DNA of 64,000 bases from Dicaeum eximium (taxonomy: Eukaryota; Chordata; Aves; Passeriformes; Dicaeidae): the NCBI GenBank assembly GCA_013396995.1, contig VWZP01005802.1, positions 62,001 to 126,000 of the forward strand, in the 5' to 3' direction. Position 1 is the first letter of the stretch. Every line of letters starts with the position of its first letter. Positions 12,074 to 25,068 of this stretch are shown here, one piece after another. The notes beneath the pieces are model-generated. The model saw only the letters and a program-made list of their open reading frames with translations, had not been told where the DNA came from and searched no databases. A program made the translations under genes and the position numbers.

Positions 12074-15000
12074 TTTAAAATATTTAATCTCTTTTTATTT
12101 GGGATGGGGTCTTCCTTCAGTTGGCTTTTAAACCAAAGTGAGAATTAAGCTTTTTCAGTGTCTATGCAAATGTCCTGAGCAAGGTGCTTAAATGTGAAAG
12201 CACTATGTCAATGAATGAGACATGAAAACACTGCTTGAATTAAACCTAGAAATCCTCTTACACCTGCATAACATTATTTCTTTATTGTGAATAAAGAAAG
12301 TAAAGGAGGTACATAGAAGAAGGTAGGAGGGTAGGAATAAAATTCTAAATAATGCACTAGAATTTTTCCTTTTACCTGAAAGGAAAGGATGTGGGCTTAA
12401 AAACTGAGTCACCATAGAAAAAAGGGTAGGAATGTACTACAGAATGGAAAGAAAACAGGAGTAGTGATTTCTTAAATGCTTTTGAGACCCAAAGGTATTG
12501 CCTGACATAATTTCTTTCCCTGAGACCCACAGTGGTTCAGTTCTTTCCCACCATGGACGAAAAATGTCCCAGACTCCCAGAGCTCCACATTCTTGGCATT
12601 GGCAGTGTGTCTTACTAAACACTTTTGCCAAAACCACGTCTGGATCATATCCTCTCTTTTTCTGCTGTACTGCTCTTGCTACTCTTCTTCAAAGGGTACT
12701 GGCATGTGCTACTGCAGAACTTTTCAGGGAATGTGTGGAGTTAGCACCTAATTTTATCCACTCAAAGACAATGTCACCTTTCCTGTTACTGGGACAGAAG
12801 ATATAAATACCTGCAGAACAAGCTGCCTGACATTTTAGTGCTCCAAAGTCTGCTTTGTTCATTGCCACTTTTGTCTGAGGTCCTGCAAGATGTACATCAT
12901 CATAAAACTGGTCTTATTAGCAATACAGAAGCACTGATCCAAGTCAGAGGCTGGATTGCAAACTCTTTAGTGTCTTGAAAAGTAAATTTCTGAGATGTTC
13001 TGAAATCAGCAGGTGAGTTCAACTCCAACATCCCTCCCTGGGGTAATCAGATTCTGATAACTGCAACAAGAATTGGTTTCCATATGCTGCATCTATGATA
13101 TTCTTATGTGTAATTTTATTATCCCTTATTTTTAAAAAATAGCAAAAAAAAAAAAACCCAAAAACAAAAACAAACAACCCAACGCTTTGCTGTAAAAGGG
13201 TTCTGTTGTTCTGTTGAAACTGCACTGAGCAAAGTTGATTCAGTCATGGTCTTCAGACACAGATCTAGCAAACACCCCTGACAGCTTTGAACAGAAGGTG
13301 TTGGCAGACACTCCTGACATATTTTTGCAGACACATCAGTAGGAAGAACCATTAACCTCCTCTTACAGATCAGGTAGAGAGAGTTTTGATGTTTTACAAA
13401 AAAGCAGTCATGGAAGGAGCAAGATGAAATGTTGAGCCTCATTTTACTGTGGTAAGCACAAGGCAAACTCAATAACAAGAAAACAATCTTCTCAGATTTT
13501 CTCAGTGTATTCTCCTCCACTTTATTGGTGAATATATTTCCTCTCCTTGAGTACATGGAATAAAGTTGTCAAGTAACAGTTCTGTAGGTCTCTATTTTGT
13601 TGTTCCAGATCCATACCTCTGTAGCTTGAAAGTGACAGGATCAGCAGCTTTTTTCCCCTCTTCTTCTTTGCTCATTTAAGCAGTTTTTAAAAAATGCCAT
13701 CTTGAAAGATCAGTGTAAAATTTTTTTTGCATTTACCAGTTTGATTAATGCTCTAAAATGCAGGAATATCTTATTTAAATAGAATATAATTCTACATTTC
13801 CTCCATTTACTGAGTTTACTATCGCTATTATTACTAAATTAAGTTTTTCTGCTTTTCTGAGAAGAGGTTTTTGCCAGCTAGCTTCTAAAACTTTAATAAA
13901 TATTACCCAATACATTCAGGTGGTTTTTCCACCCGAATCCTTTAGCTTGTCTACTGTGACACATTTTTGAACATGGAAACAAGGGCAAGACTGGAGCTGA
14001 TCAGTCCATGCCTAGAAAATAGACACTGCAGCCTGCTGAAAGCACAAATGCTGATTTTTTCATCAATTTACAGACTCAAGGTGAAGACATATTAGGAAAC
14101 AACAGCAGGCAAAAATAGTAACAACTTTTTTGCTTGCAGCCTGGTGCCCACTTTGGCGAACGTGACTTCAGCCACACCCCTCAGCAAATCATGGAAGGGA
14201 GGCAGAGCTGTCCTCAGCAGAGAAGGGAGAATGCTGGGCAGAGAACTGTGTCTGGAAAATGCCTCCAGGTTTTCATTCTGAACAGCCCTCCCCTGCCCAA
14301 TGGCTTGTAGTGAGCTGTGTGTGCAGCCCACCTGAGCACCCCCTGGTGATTCCAGCGCTGTAAAACTGGAATTTTTCCTGCAGTGCCACAGCATTTCTGC
14401 TGGCCTCACAAGTGGAAGGACAGTCTGCAGGTGAGATCTCATTTCAGAACTTCCTGTTGGACACGAAAGAGAACTTTGTGATTTTTTCCTTTAAGCAATT
14501 TCTTGCTTTCTCTATGTTTATAGAGTAAGTTTAGAAGATGCAGAAAACCATTGGTGGATGGGCATGGAACGTACATGCTACCAAAGATCACTTCATTACT
14601 GATACAACAGGGTGTAAACTGTGTTAATACATCATTACTTTTGCTCAGGATTTAATTCTGTAACGCTAATAATGCAATTATTTTCTGAACAAAAATGGTA
14701 TCATCCTCTGCTTCCTCCATACAAGCAGCTCTAGCAATAACTTCGATCAAAGGAAACTTGAAAAGTTTGTGTTACACCTTTTTTTTTTTGATCTGTGCTG
14801 TCCCTGGTGCCAGGAGGTGGTGCCACAGAGCAGGAAACAGTTTGGGTATGGCCTGACATACACACCTTGCATGATCAAAAGATTAGGACATGGTTTCAGC
14901 TTCTCCCAAAGTATATTCAAGGATCTTTGCTGAATCCTGCCACAATTCAGATATCCTAAGGTAGAAATTGAATATTTGCTTGCCATTCTATTTGTATTCC

Positions 15001-18000
15001 TTCCACATTAATGTTTGCTTTTTAGTAAGACATTTTATCAGAGAATGCACAGCTTTCTTCTACAGCATGAAATCTCCTCCATCCTTCCATCATAAGCAGA
15101 CTTGAGAGCTCTGTGACATGATCCATCTCCATTACTTTTTCTCCCTCTTTTTCTATTACCTTTCTTACAGTTCTTGGTTTCTTTTTCTGAAATAGATAGA
15201 AAAAGATTGTTATCTGAAGCAGGTTGAGGACCAGCATGATCACTGCTTTATAAATCCTAGAAAGTTTCTCTTGTTGCCTTTCCTCATTTGCCTGGCTCAA
15301 GACTGCTTGCAGGAAAAGCATGGGTCTGCACAGAGCAGAATTAAATTAATAACAGCCATTTCATGTTTTCAGTCCTTGATAGCACCATTATATGTTTGCA
15401 ATACAAAACTGACCCTTTTTATTTCTACAGAGAACCTGCAACTGTTTGTAGCTGTGTACAGAGACAGTGATCCCTCAGTAAACCTCCAAAGAATTCCTCC
15501 TTGAAAGATATGCTGTGCCTTGTAAGTCACACAAGAATGAGTAAACCACTATTTTGATCAATTTTAGCTTGAGTGTGCTTTACAGGACCCATTTCCTCTA
15601 AGTATTAGTATGTTCCTGAGCCTACAGATGTGGCTTTAATCACCACCCTTTTTTAGCGTTTCAATGTCATCTACTTTCAGATGAATTGGTTCTCAAACAT
15701 TTCCCCCACTTCCTGTTCTCAGTATCTTGATTATGAACTTGATATAACCTGGTTGCCATCTTCATGCTGTTGCATGAAAATCTGTTGGCTCTGTTTCCTT
15801 TCCAAATCTGAGCCTTCCCCTGCCCCACTTTCCCTGTGTAAGGCTCACACATGGTCCTTGTAGAATCCAGACTTTGCACTGAATTTCACAACATGCTTTG
15901 TGTTTGCTGCCACTCTTCTTAAGTTTTGCTTCATCCACTGCCTTAGTCCATGGTTCACACTTTCAGCTGGATGAACTGCTGTGTTTTATTTCCCATCAGG
16001 TTGTGAGGTCTTTGCTGCTGGACTCAGACCCACTCAGCTCTGCAGCATGATGCTTTCAAACATTTATTTTCTATTAAGTATTTTAAATCTGAGCCTCACA
16101 CATATAAAAAGTCTCTGATTCTCAGAGAAGTGCCTTAACTCCTCAGGATGAGATATGCCTCCTCTCAGGGAGTCTCTGAAGTACCCCTACTCCCTTGGCA
16201 GTGGCACAATCTTCTTGTTTGTGGAGAGGAGGGGAGCTACGGAGTAATTTTACTGTCTGTAGCACTCTGTCTTTTTTGGAGTGCCTGGGGACTCCCAAAG
16301 TTGTATCTGTGGCAATGTAATAAGGCTGGAAAAAGTTCCTGGAGTGGGGATCAGCAGACACAGAACAACCCAGACCCGTGCCACTGAACCCCATCCTTGG
16401 ACCGCATCCAAACTGCCTATGAGGGATAGTCCTAGCCAGTGCTGGCTTCCAAGGTCTGCATGGAAGTTGTTCAGTAGAGTACCAGGCTGCTTGGCCAAAA
16501 CCATGCCAGATGTTACTCTGACAATTTAAGAACACAGACAAATATGTCCCAGTGTTCAAGAACATTCCCTGATACTGTGGAACTTTGTAATAGAGCCTGA
16601 AATGTCCAGGGGGGCCTTGCTGTTGCCAAACCTCTTATCATTATTCCCTCTTGAAGTGTTTATAGAGTTTTTTAAAGACTTCCTGTGTTTCCTAGACTTT
16701 GCTTCCCTCAATAATACCAAGGTCATCAGCTATAATCTTTGTGTTTGGGAGACCCAGGAGACACAACACTCTGATCACATGGCAACGCGGGACCTTACTG
16801 TTCTTGTCATACGCAGACAGGAGTGCCTGTCCCTTTGGGTATAGCCAGTGAGACAAGGACACCCAGCAGAGAATGCTGAGGACACTGGGTGTGTTCTTAG
16901 AGCCTGGTAAAGTTTACTGCATTAACACTGTTTACTGTGTTAACTCTTCTGCATGCAGCAGCTGCCAGCCAATCCAGATTTGGTTACCTGCTGCTTTCTC
17001 ACACTGCAGCACTACCTTGCCTTTGCTGTCCTGACTGCTGCTCTTCTTTTGAGACCAGCAAATCAAATGGATCCAGCCAATTTGCCAGGTTCAGACTGTA
17101 CTATTTCTAGCTCAAATTTTTCCCGTAGATGCTCATTGCTTTGAAAAATGTGTTTATAGGCAGAGGTCATTTTAGCACAGAGAATATTTCTGGTCATGCT
17201 CCCTGGTGTCCCACAGCTTCACATATGAACTGGGATAAATGACAAGCTACAACATCTCTTGTTTCCTGGGGGATTTTTAATTTTTTTTTTTTTTCAGTCC
17301 ACATTTTCATTTTGACTCTTTGCTGTGATCCTCTGTCTTGTCTGTGGGTCTCCAATAGAATTTTGCTCTTCAGCATGACTGATTCATGGGCAACACTGGG
17401 ATCAGGTTTGTTTGCATGCTCGTGTACCAAGAGAAGGTTTGGGGTCCTTCAGCAGCACCTGTGCACTCAGACCATTAGAAAGTCCCATAACCACATCACT
17501 GATCTCTTCCTATTCCTTGGAATAACCTCCTTATCTTCTCAACCAGCCTATAGGATCCTCTGGTTTTCCTGCCCAGAGTACTTGGTTGATGGGATATAAG
17601 AGATGTCATGAGGCTTCATTCATCTCTGAACAGATCAGACTGGGTGTCAGAAATGTTTTGTTAGTGCAATACCCTATGAGCAGAGTTAGCCCTGCTGCTG
17701 CACCCAGTGTTTCCACAGCCCCCAGGTCCCCCGAATCTCTTCTTGCCTTTCATGGTGCCATTGTCAATGTATTCACTGGATCATCCTCAGTCCCATTGCT
17801 TTAATTCTTAGTCTGCACAGTGTCTCTTCTTGTATTGATGTCTTTCAGCAGTTGCCTATTGTACTTAATATTTTCTGGTGTTTTTCTAGGATTTAGTTTT
17901 CTTCAGACACCTATCAATTTCAGTATATTTAGTCTTTAACACAAACATATATTCTTTTTGCTAATTGGTTTTGGTTTGGGTACTTTTCCAGATGAAGTAG

Positions 18001-21000
18001 TATCTCCCAATAGCATTGCTCCTTCTGCATACACAGTATTTATCATGATGGTTGCTTGGACAATATTTCCACCTGACTTATTTCTTGACATTTATTTTTC
18101 TTTAGAAGAGATGATTAAGTTTAAGTCCATTTTCTTTCCTTTATTCTCCATAATCATTCTGTGGAGTTTCCTTATTACCACACTTGTTAGTTTTTCTCTG
18201 AAAACTGATGAATGCTGGTGATCAAGATACTTTTACAATATCTCTTTGGTGTACTTTTGAGTGATGCTTTGCTACCATGGTGAGTTTAGCTGAGTTATTA
18301 CAGGCAATGACTTTTACATCACAGATCTTGTAGTAGAAGGAAATTACTCCCTTCATCTGCCACTGACTGTGCATGATGCGGTGTCAGGTGTTCATGGTAT
18401 CTGGCATCTTATTCCTTCAGGAAAGGACAAGGAACTCCATACCTGGCTGCTTCAACCACTGCATAAAGGAATTAATGAGAGAAAGGTGTAAACCCCTCAC
18501 ACATGGTAGAAGATGTGTGTCATTCTTTGGTAGAGTCCCATTCTCTACAACAGGAACTTTCAACACACACATTTACCTCTAAGTGCATCAGACTTCTGGA
18601 TGGTTGGAAATGGTTGAAAATGTTGATTCCACCAAATTTTTCTCTCCAGGTGCCCTGCATATATAGTATTTCCCCTTGCTCCTTTGAAAGCTACTTGGGA
18701 ATCAACTGTTTCTGAAAATCAGAGTATGCTTTGGTACCTGTCAGTGAATTTTATGAGCTTGGTCCTTAGAATGATTTCTTCTGCTCAGTGATGTATGCAG
18801 AAGTCCTGTGGGGCAGCTGGGCTGTCAGGTTCCATTTCTGCTGTGGCAGTTTATAATTGAGTGCATTTTCATGCAGATCATTTTTCTTTGGGCACAATCT
18901 CTTTGGGCATAATCACTCCTCAGAAAGCAAATGATCCCAAACCCATGTAGTGATTAGAGTGACTGGTCATCTGGCACTTCATGGAGTTCATAAAGACACA
19001 GGACAACTGCATCTGAATTCCCTATTTATTCAAATTGGACATGAAGGGTTTTCATCCATGAAATTTGTTAAACTCTGAAATGCTAAATGCTGTAAATGCA
19101 GTCACTGGTTGTCAGCAGTCTGAAAAACACATTGTGTGGTTCAATGTGCAAAACACAGACGAATAGAGAAAGAGGGCACCTTTGACTTGGGTTTTGTGAT
19201 TCCTTGTTCAGGCCATGGCTGTGGCCCTGTCAGAAGCAGTAAGTGGTAGATGTGTGTGAATAAGGATTATGAAGGATTAACAACGGGACAAGAAAGCAAC
19301 AAGTGCACATGGAATTGGAGCATGAGGGAAGATTCAGGAGTGGGAACACGAAAAACAAGTAAAACAAGTAAATGTGGTAATAAACCACCATTTTGTCCTG
19401 TGTAAAGTGAGGATTAAATGCAGGATGGACATTGAATCTAACTGCATCAGAGACTAAATTTGCAATGTGTAAAGGCAAGAGTGCAGAAACCAAACTTGTT
19501 TGTCAAAAAGGGAGCAGCAATAAGGCCCTGTGAGATGAATAGAGGTGTTCAGTATTTCTGTCTTTCTCACCCCTCCTTAGTCCTTTTTCCCATGTGAACA
19601 GAACAAAGTCAGGAACCTATCTTGTCCTGTATTTCTTCAGTGAGATTCTGGAGAACTTGGAAAAAGGCACTTTCATTCTAGCATCTTCTCCCTTTGAGTT
19701 CCGGTAGAGGGAATATCTTGAGCACTCTAAAAGGCAGAATATAAATATTAAATGCTTGAATGATACCATGCATATGATGGAAATTGCCCAAACTCAAAAC
19801 AGGCTCAAGTTGCCAGAGGTTGTTTTAAGTACTTCTTCTGTCCCTTAAACATCCCAGAATTTTGTAGGAGCATAAAGAGACGGAGTTATCTTGCAGAACC
19901 AAAGGGAGTGAGTGGTACGTGTGACATCATGTTTTCCAGAAAGGATTCTCAGCAACACCTTGCCTTGGCATCTCACTGTGACGTGGAGGAAGCTCCCTTT
20001 GCAAACTGCTAAATTTTCAGTGAAAAAGGATGTAGGGGAAATCCAGTCTCTGAGATGAGAGTTAAGTAGGACACAAGTGCACCAAGACACTTCATCCTCT
20101 GCCTGCTTCCTGCACACTCAGAGTGACAGTGCCCTAATTACAGCCCCTTTCCAGCTGCTGCAGCTGCAGTGAGGCAGATGCTGGTTATGCAAAGGCTCCC
20201 CAGGGGTCACAAAAGTAGATTTGGGGTAGCTGAAACCCAACAAAGCAGGTATTGGATGGCACTGATCATCTAGGTTGTCTATATTCCTAGTATGTGTTCC
20301 CTCCACCACCAGCAGAGGAAAGGAACCAGAGGTGTCAGCTTTACTGAGCAGCTCCTCCTGCTAATTGCAGAGGAAAATGAAGTGATTGGCTTACAGAAGG
20401 TGCCTGCTTTACAGGCAGCTAGAGAGGTGAAATAAAGCCCCAGGTCTTATCAAGATCCTGAATATTTTCCTTCAGAGAACAAAATTTCTTCAGAGCATTT
20501 AGACAACAATCAAGCGTTGACCTTTAGAAGATAGAAATAAAATGAGTTTGACTCTTCTGGTACTTTGTGCTCATCAGAATAAAATTTCCCAATACTTTAC
20601 CTGTTTGCCTGCATAAACAACAGTCCCAGTAATGCCTGGTCATTTATTTATTTACATCTGTGGGCTGGATGCCTTTGCTTTAAGACTGTGTGATTAACAA
20701 GGCACACATGAACAACACTCTGCTAATTTTTAACACAGGGCAGAGTTTGCTCCTGGGCCTTCTGCAAATGCATCTGGCTAGAGTGAGTTACAGAACTGGC
20801 CAGATTTACAGCCACCAGCTGACCACTGGTCTCTCTCTGCAGTCTGGTGATGGATGACTTTTACAAATGCATGGAGAGACTCATAAGATATGTCATACTA
20901 GCATATATTTTGTCCTGATTACATTTTGAGCTCATCAAGCACTCTCTTCTTTCTTCTGGAAATAACAGTACAAATATTCTGAAGTAAAAGCAACTCGTTC

Positions 21001-22465
21001 CCCTAAATGAAACTAACAGAAATTCTCCAGTAACCTTTCAGTGATCAACAAAAATGATAATAAAAAACTAATTCCTTCCTGTTTATGTGGTGAGTAGATG
21101 TTTGGGAAAAGTACCTCTTATATTAAACCATGAATATTATTACAGTTTGTTAAAGCAAGAAGGATTCTGCATCTGTCACTCAGTCACCCTCTAGATTACT
21201 AAGTAGATTTGTCCTCAGAGTCATCATTTATTTAGTGAAATTCAGAGTAGACCTGCTGGGATTTAGTTTTTGGTGTAAGCCTGGTCTTTATCCTCATTTC
21301 TTTCAAGACTGCTGCAATTAAAGTGGATTTATCCAGCTGTTGCACATGTAAAATCAGTAAAACAAGTCCCTTGTCTGATGCAAAGATCATCTCTACCCAC
21401 CAGGAGATGTGACTGCAGGGGGGATGCACAGGACACGTCTGCCAGGAGTCACTGTGACATTCCAGGTGCCTCCAGCTGCCCACCCACACCAAGATTTGTC
21501 ACTTTTGTCACACTCCACCTTATTTGGGTGCAGATTTGGTGGAGGATGGGAATGTCAACAGCTGGTCTTGCAGGAACTTCTGCAAAGTTCTGGTGACACT
21601 GACCTGGTTTTAGAGCACAGAGGTACCTGCTCCTGTCTGCTGTGCCCATATCACTGCAGACAGATCTTCCATTTTAATGTGGAAAAAGCCCTGTGTGGCA
21701 CTCTGATAGACAGGGGCAGCAGTTCAACCCAAGCAAACTGCCATGGGGGCACTGGTCTTTCCTTTTGACCTAAATTGAAATAAGTTAATAGTTAATCTAA
21801 ATCTACAATAACAGAATTGCCCCAAGATAAAGCACAAAACTCTTAAAGTAAATTACTCATAGGCAACTCCCTCAGCTGAAACTCTCTTGGATGGAACAAG
21901 GAAAATTTTCAAGCAGTTTAATATTTTCTAGATTATGAAAAAATTAATTCAGTTCAGAACCACATTATATGTGGAAGAAGTAGGGTTTTTCCAGTGAAAT
22001 ATCCTCCATCAGTCAGTGTTCTAGATAACTAATAATATTTACAAGAGGGTTTCTATTGGTTTAAATTCACACTTCCAGATAAGCTATTACAGTTTCAGTG
22101 TCTGAGCCTTCATTTTATTTTTCAGAGCATTAGGGATTTATTTCACTATTTTTCAGTGCAGTGAAGCTAAATTAATAAAAAAGTGCTATAGTAATTTAAG
22201 GGTTTCTACACATGGACTTTTTGCTCTACCTGAAAAACGCTGAAATTCTCCAGCTGATATTGGCTAAATGGATTCAAGGCACTGCTATGAATTCTGCAAC
22301 AGATGTGACCATACAGGGATTTAGAGAAAGTGCAACTGTGTCTATTTGAATTAAAGATTTCTATTATTTCTGATGCATTTCAGTACCAGGAAAGAGCAAG
22401 GCAGATTAGAGCCTGGGGAAATGGTGTGGGAAGAAGGCTTCTGAGTTTTGGCAAGACCCTTCAGC
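12074..22465. other. Non-coding stretch, no gene seen
   Basis: About 10 kb holding only chance-length open frames, the longest around 140-145 codons near 13.1-13.6 kb and 16.1-16.6 kb on the minus strand. None has a recognisable motif, and the residue mix looks random. Homopolymers occur at 13144-13156 (A13) and 17281-17294 (T14). No transposable element was recognised, although old diverged copies would be missed by eye. Confidence 0.5.
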
Positions 22466-22468
22466 AAC

Positions 22469-22490
22469 TCCCTCCCTCCCTCCCTCCCNC
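22469..22490. repeat. (CCCT)n microsatellite with one unresolved base
   Basis: About five CCCT units are followed by a single N at 22489. The ambiguous base sits at the array end, as expected where read length or polymorphism confuses assembly. Confidence 0.85.
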
Positions 22491-22721
22491 TATATCTTGC
22501 AGCATATGTACTTAGGGGTGAATCTGGTTATGATGTAGCAGTTTTTCTTCTTCAAATATTTATTTCAACCAGAGTAAATATATCTGTGTGTAGGTACAAT
22601 TTTCTGGAATGAAAGCCTTGATCTTGTTCAGCCTAAGCCTCTCTGATATTGACAAATTAACTCATAACTGATATAAACTCTATCTCCATGTGCTTCACTG
22701 CCCAGAAAAAAAAAAAAGAAA

Positions 22722-23136
22722 NNNNNNNNNNNNNNNNNNNNNNNNNNNNNNNNNNNNNNNNNNNNNNNNNNNNNNNNNNNNNNNNNNNNNNNNNNNNNNN
22801 NNNNNNNNNNNNNNNNNNNNNNNNNNNNNNNNNNNNNNNNNNNNNNNNNNNNNNNNNNNNNNNNNNNNNNNNNNNNNNNNNNNNNNNNNNNNNNNNNNNN
22901 NNNNNNNNNNNNNNNNNNNNNNNNNNNNNNNNNNNNNNNNNNNNNNNNNNNNNNNNNNNNNNNNNNNNNNNNNNNNNNNNNNNNNNNNNNNNNNNNNNNN
23001 NNNNNNNNNNNNNNNNNNNNNNNNNNNNNNNNNNNNNNNNNNNNNNNNNNNNNNNNNNNNNNNNNNNNNNNNNNNNNNNNNNNNNNNNNNNNNNNNNNNN
23101 NNNNNNNNNNNNNNNNNNNNNNNNNNNNNNNNNNNN
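22722..23136. other. Assembly gap, 415 N, with repeated edges
   Basis: Both edges carry TGCCCAG followed by a long A run and GAAA: the left copy starts at 22699 and the right copy at 23137. This suggests either a true direct repeat whose copies bound the missing DNA, or one A-rich tract assembled twice with a false gap. The reading frames that cross the gap are not genes. Confidence 0.95.
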
Positions 23137-24618
23137 TGCCCAGAAAAAAAAAAAAAGAAAAAGAAAAAAAAAATCACCAGTAGTGATTTTCTGGTGTAGG
23201 CAGAACTTTTAGAATTTTTCTGCCACAGCAAAGAATTTCAGGTTTTTCCCAGAATACATTTTATCTTACCTATTTTTAATTTTTCAGCCAAATCTTGGTC
23301 CGATTTTTAGATGAGTCGTGTGAACTGCTCAAAGCCAGACAGCTGCCTTTCCCAAAAGTACCTGAGCAATCATTCACCCTGATGTGCTTCTACCACAGAA
23401 TATCCCTGATATTTGTGCTATTCTGGATTTCTTCCACCATTGCCAAAAGGGCTTGGAATTCAGATGTTGCTCTCCAGCATTTGCTCCCAAATGTCATTTC
23501 CAAGAGAAAATCCGCTTCCTAAGTGCAAACAAAGCCATGGAGACCTGTCCCTTAGCCCCAGAGTGAAGCTCTCAGCCTTTTTAGAAGCAGCATGAGGCTT
23601 TCTTAGCCCACATCTGGATGCCTGCCTGACATTCCCTACATCCTAACGTGGTGCTGAGAGCAGGGTATGTAGGGTGAGAGAGGAAACTCAAATAAAAAGG
23701 CTTTTTCTACCTCAAAATGCAAGGGAGGCCAAGGAAGAGCACTTGAGAGTGCTTCATTGAACGAGCTGACCTGCCAGCAAGAGAGAAAATGGGGATGGAG
23801 TCAAGCAAACAATGCCAATGCCTGCACACAGCCTTGGCTCTGGCTCTCCCTCTGACAGGGACCTGCAGCCTCCCCTGTGCTGACAAGGTTCCTGCAGTTT
23901 GTCATGAGAGCTGAGTGTTCTCAACAGAGAGCACAAATTACACACACACGTGCTGCACCCCCAGTGATGTCCCTGCAACAGCAACACAGAGAAAAGCAGA
24001 CAGGAGGCTCCATTTAATTGCCACGGGACATGAATAAATGTCATTGGTTTCAGTGGGAGTTGTTTGTATCCTGCAGTGGGAGAGCAGCACCCTGGTATTG
24101 CTGCTGCTCTTTGGCTTTGGTAGCTGGGGCTCTGCAGTCATAGCAGGGCTCATCCTGCTGCCAATTTTCTCTCTGTTTTCGTTGTTTTGTGCTCTGCTTT
24201 TATTGAACCTATCACAGGCTTTTAGGATGAAACTTTCCCTCTGGCCTGTTATTCCATTATTGCTCCTTATGAGGGTTTTTTTTACTTCATCTGACACATT
24301 TGATGCCAGGCTCTGTCAGAAATGAGTCTCTGGACCGGGGGGACTCCAGGGGCTCAGGATGCACTGAAAGCTCAGAGCTGGAGGATGGGGAATGCTGCAG
24401 ATGTAAATGAGACAAGTACATTCAGCATCATGAAATACTATTCCTGCATTTTGCTCCCTCTCATTGCTGCAGCTGACAGAGGGGATCTACATGTCCCTCT
24501 GTGATCCCACAGGCTCAGAGGTTTCCAGCCCTTTCCACTTCAGAGGGCTGTGCTCCCAGCTCTCTTTTCATCGATGTCCCAGCCTGCAGGCATGGGCTAA
24601 TCAGTTTTAGCAGGCCCA

Positions 24619-25068
24619 TCATTTGATTGACTTCAAAGCTGGGAACCTATTGCTGCCTCTCTTAAAAGATAAGAAAGGCCAGCTGGACAAGGGTTGTTTT
24701 TCCTGCCTTTGGTTTATACTTGTCCTTTTTGGGTAGGTCAGAGATAAAAGGTGATCTGTTTCATGCAACATTTGTTTGATTTCTTTCAGCCACTGTTGGA
24801 TTAGCTTCTCACATCTTTGTCCAGAAAATGTGTTTTCATCACCTGGTAACAAAACCTCTTTCTCTGGTATCACACATTTGGACACACTGAAGAAGTGTTG
24901 CCTTTGCTCTTCTGAGTGCCTAAGGTTAAACAACTGCAGTGATCTGCCATGGAATTCACTCTCTCCAAAGGGTACCAAAACCACAAGGTTCTGTACAGAA
25001 ACTACAATCTCCAGAACAATATCCACAGCCAAAAACTCCTGTGCAAGGGGTTCTTTCCATGGCAACAT
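24619..25068 (-). other. Unassigned 149-codon open frame, coding doubtful
   Basis: I do not recognise this protein. The frame opens at an ATG, has an in-frame stop 18 bases upstream of it, and ends in a stop. The predicted product has a valine/leucine-rich start (about residues 13-33), a charged middle, and a helix-like lysine/glutamate/glutamine segment (about 90-110). It looks more protein-like than most frames here, but a window this size should yield a frame of this length by chance. No promoter, good splice acceptor in frame, or poly(A) signal supports it. It could be a chance frame, a decayed retrocopy, or part of an unrecognised exon. Confidence 0.15.

Noticed and set aside
22688..23231. 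Frames of about 170 codons on both strands near 23 kb
   Set aside because: They consist almost wholly of unresolved bases plus poly-lysine or poly-phenylalanine from the A run.
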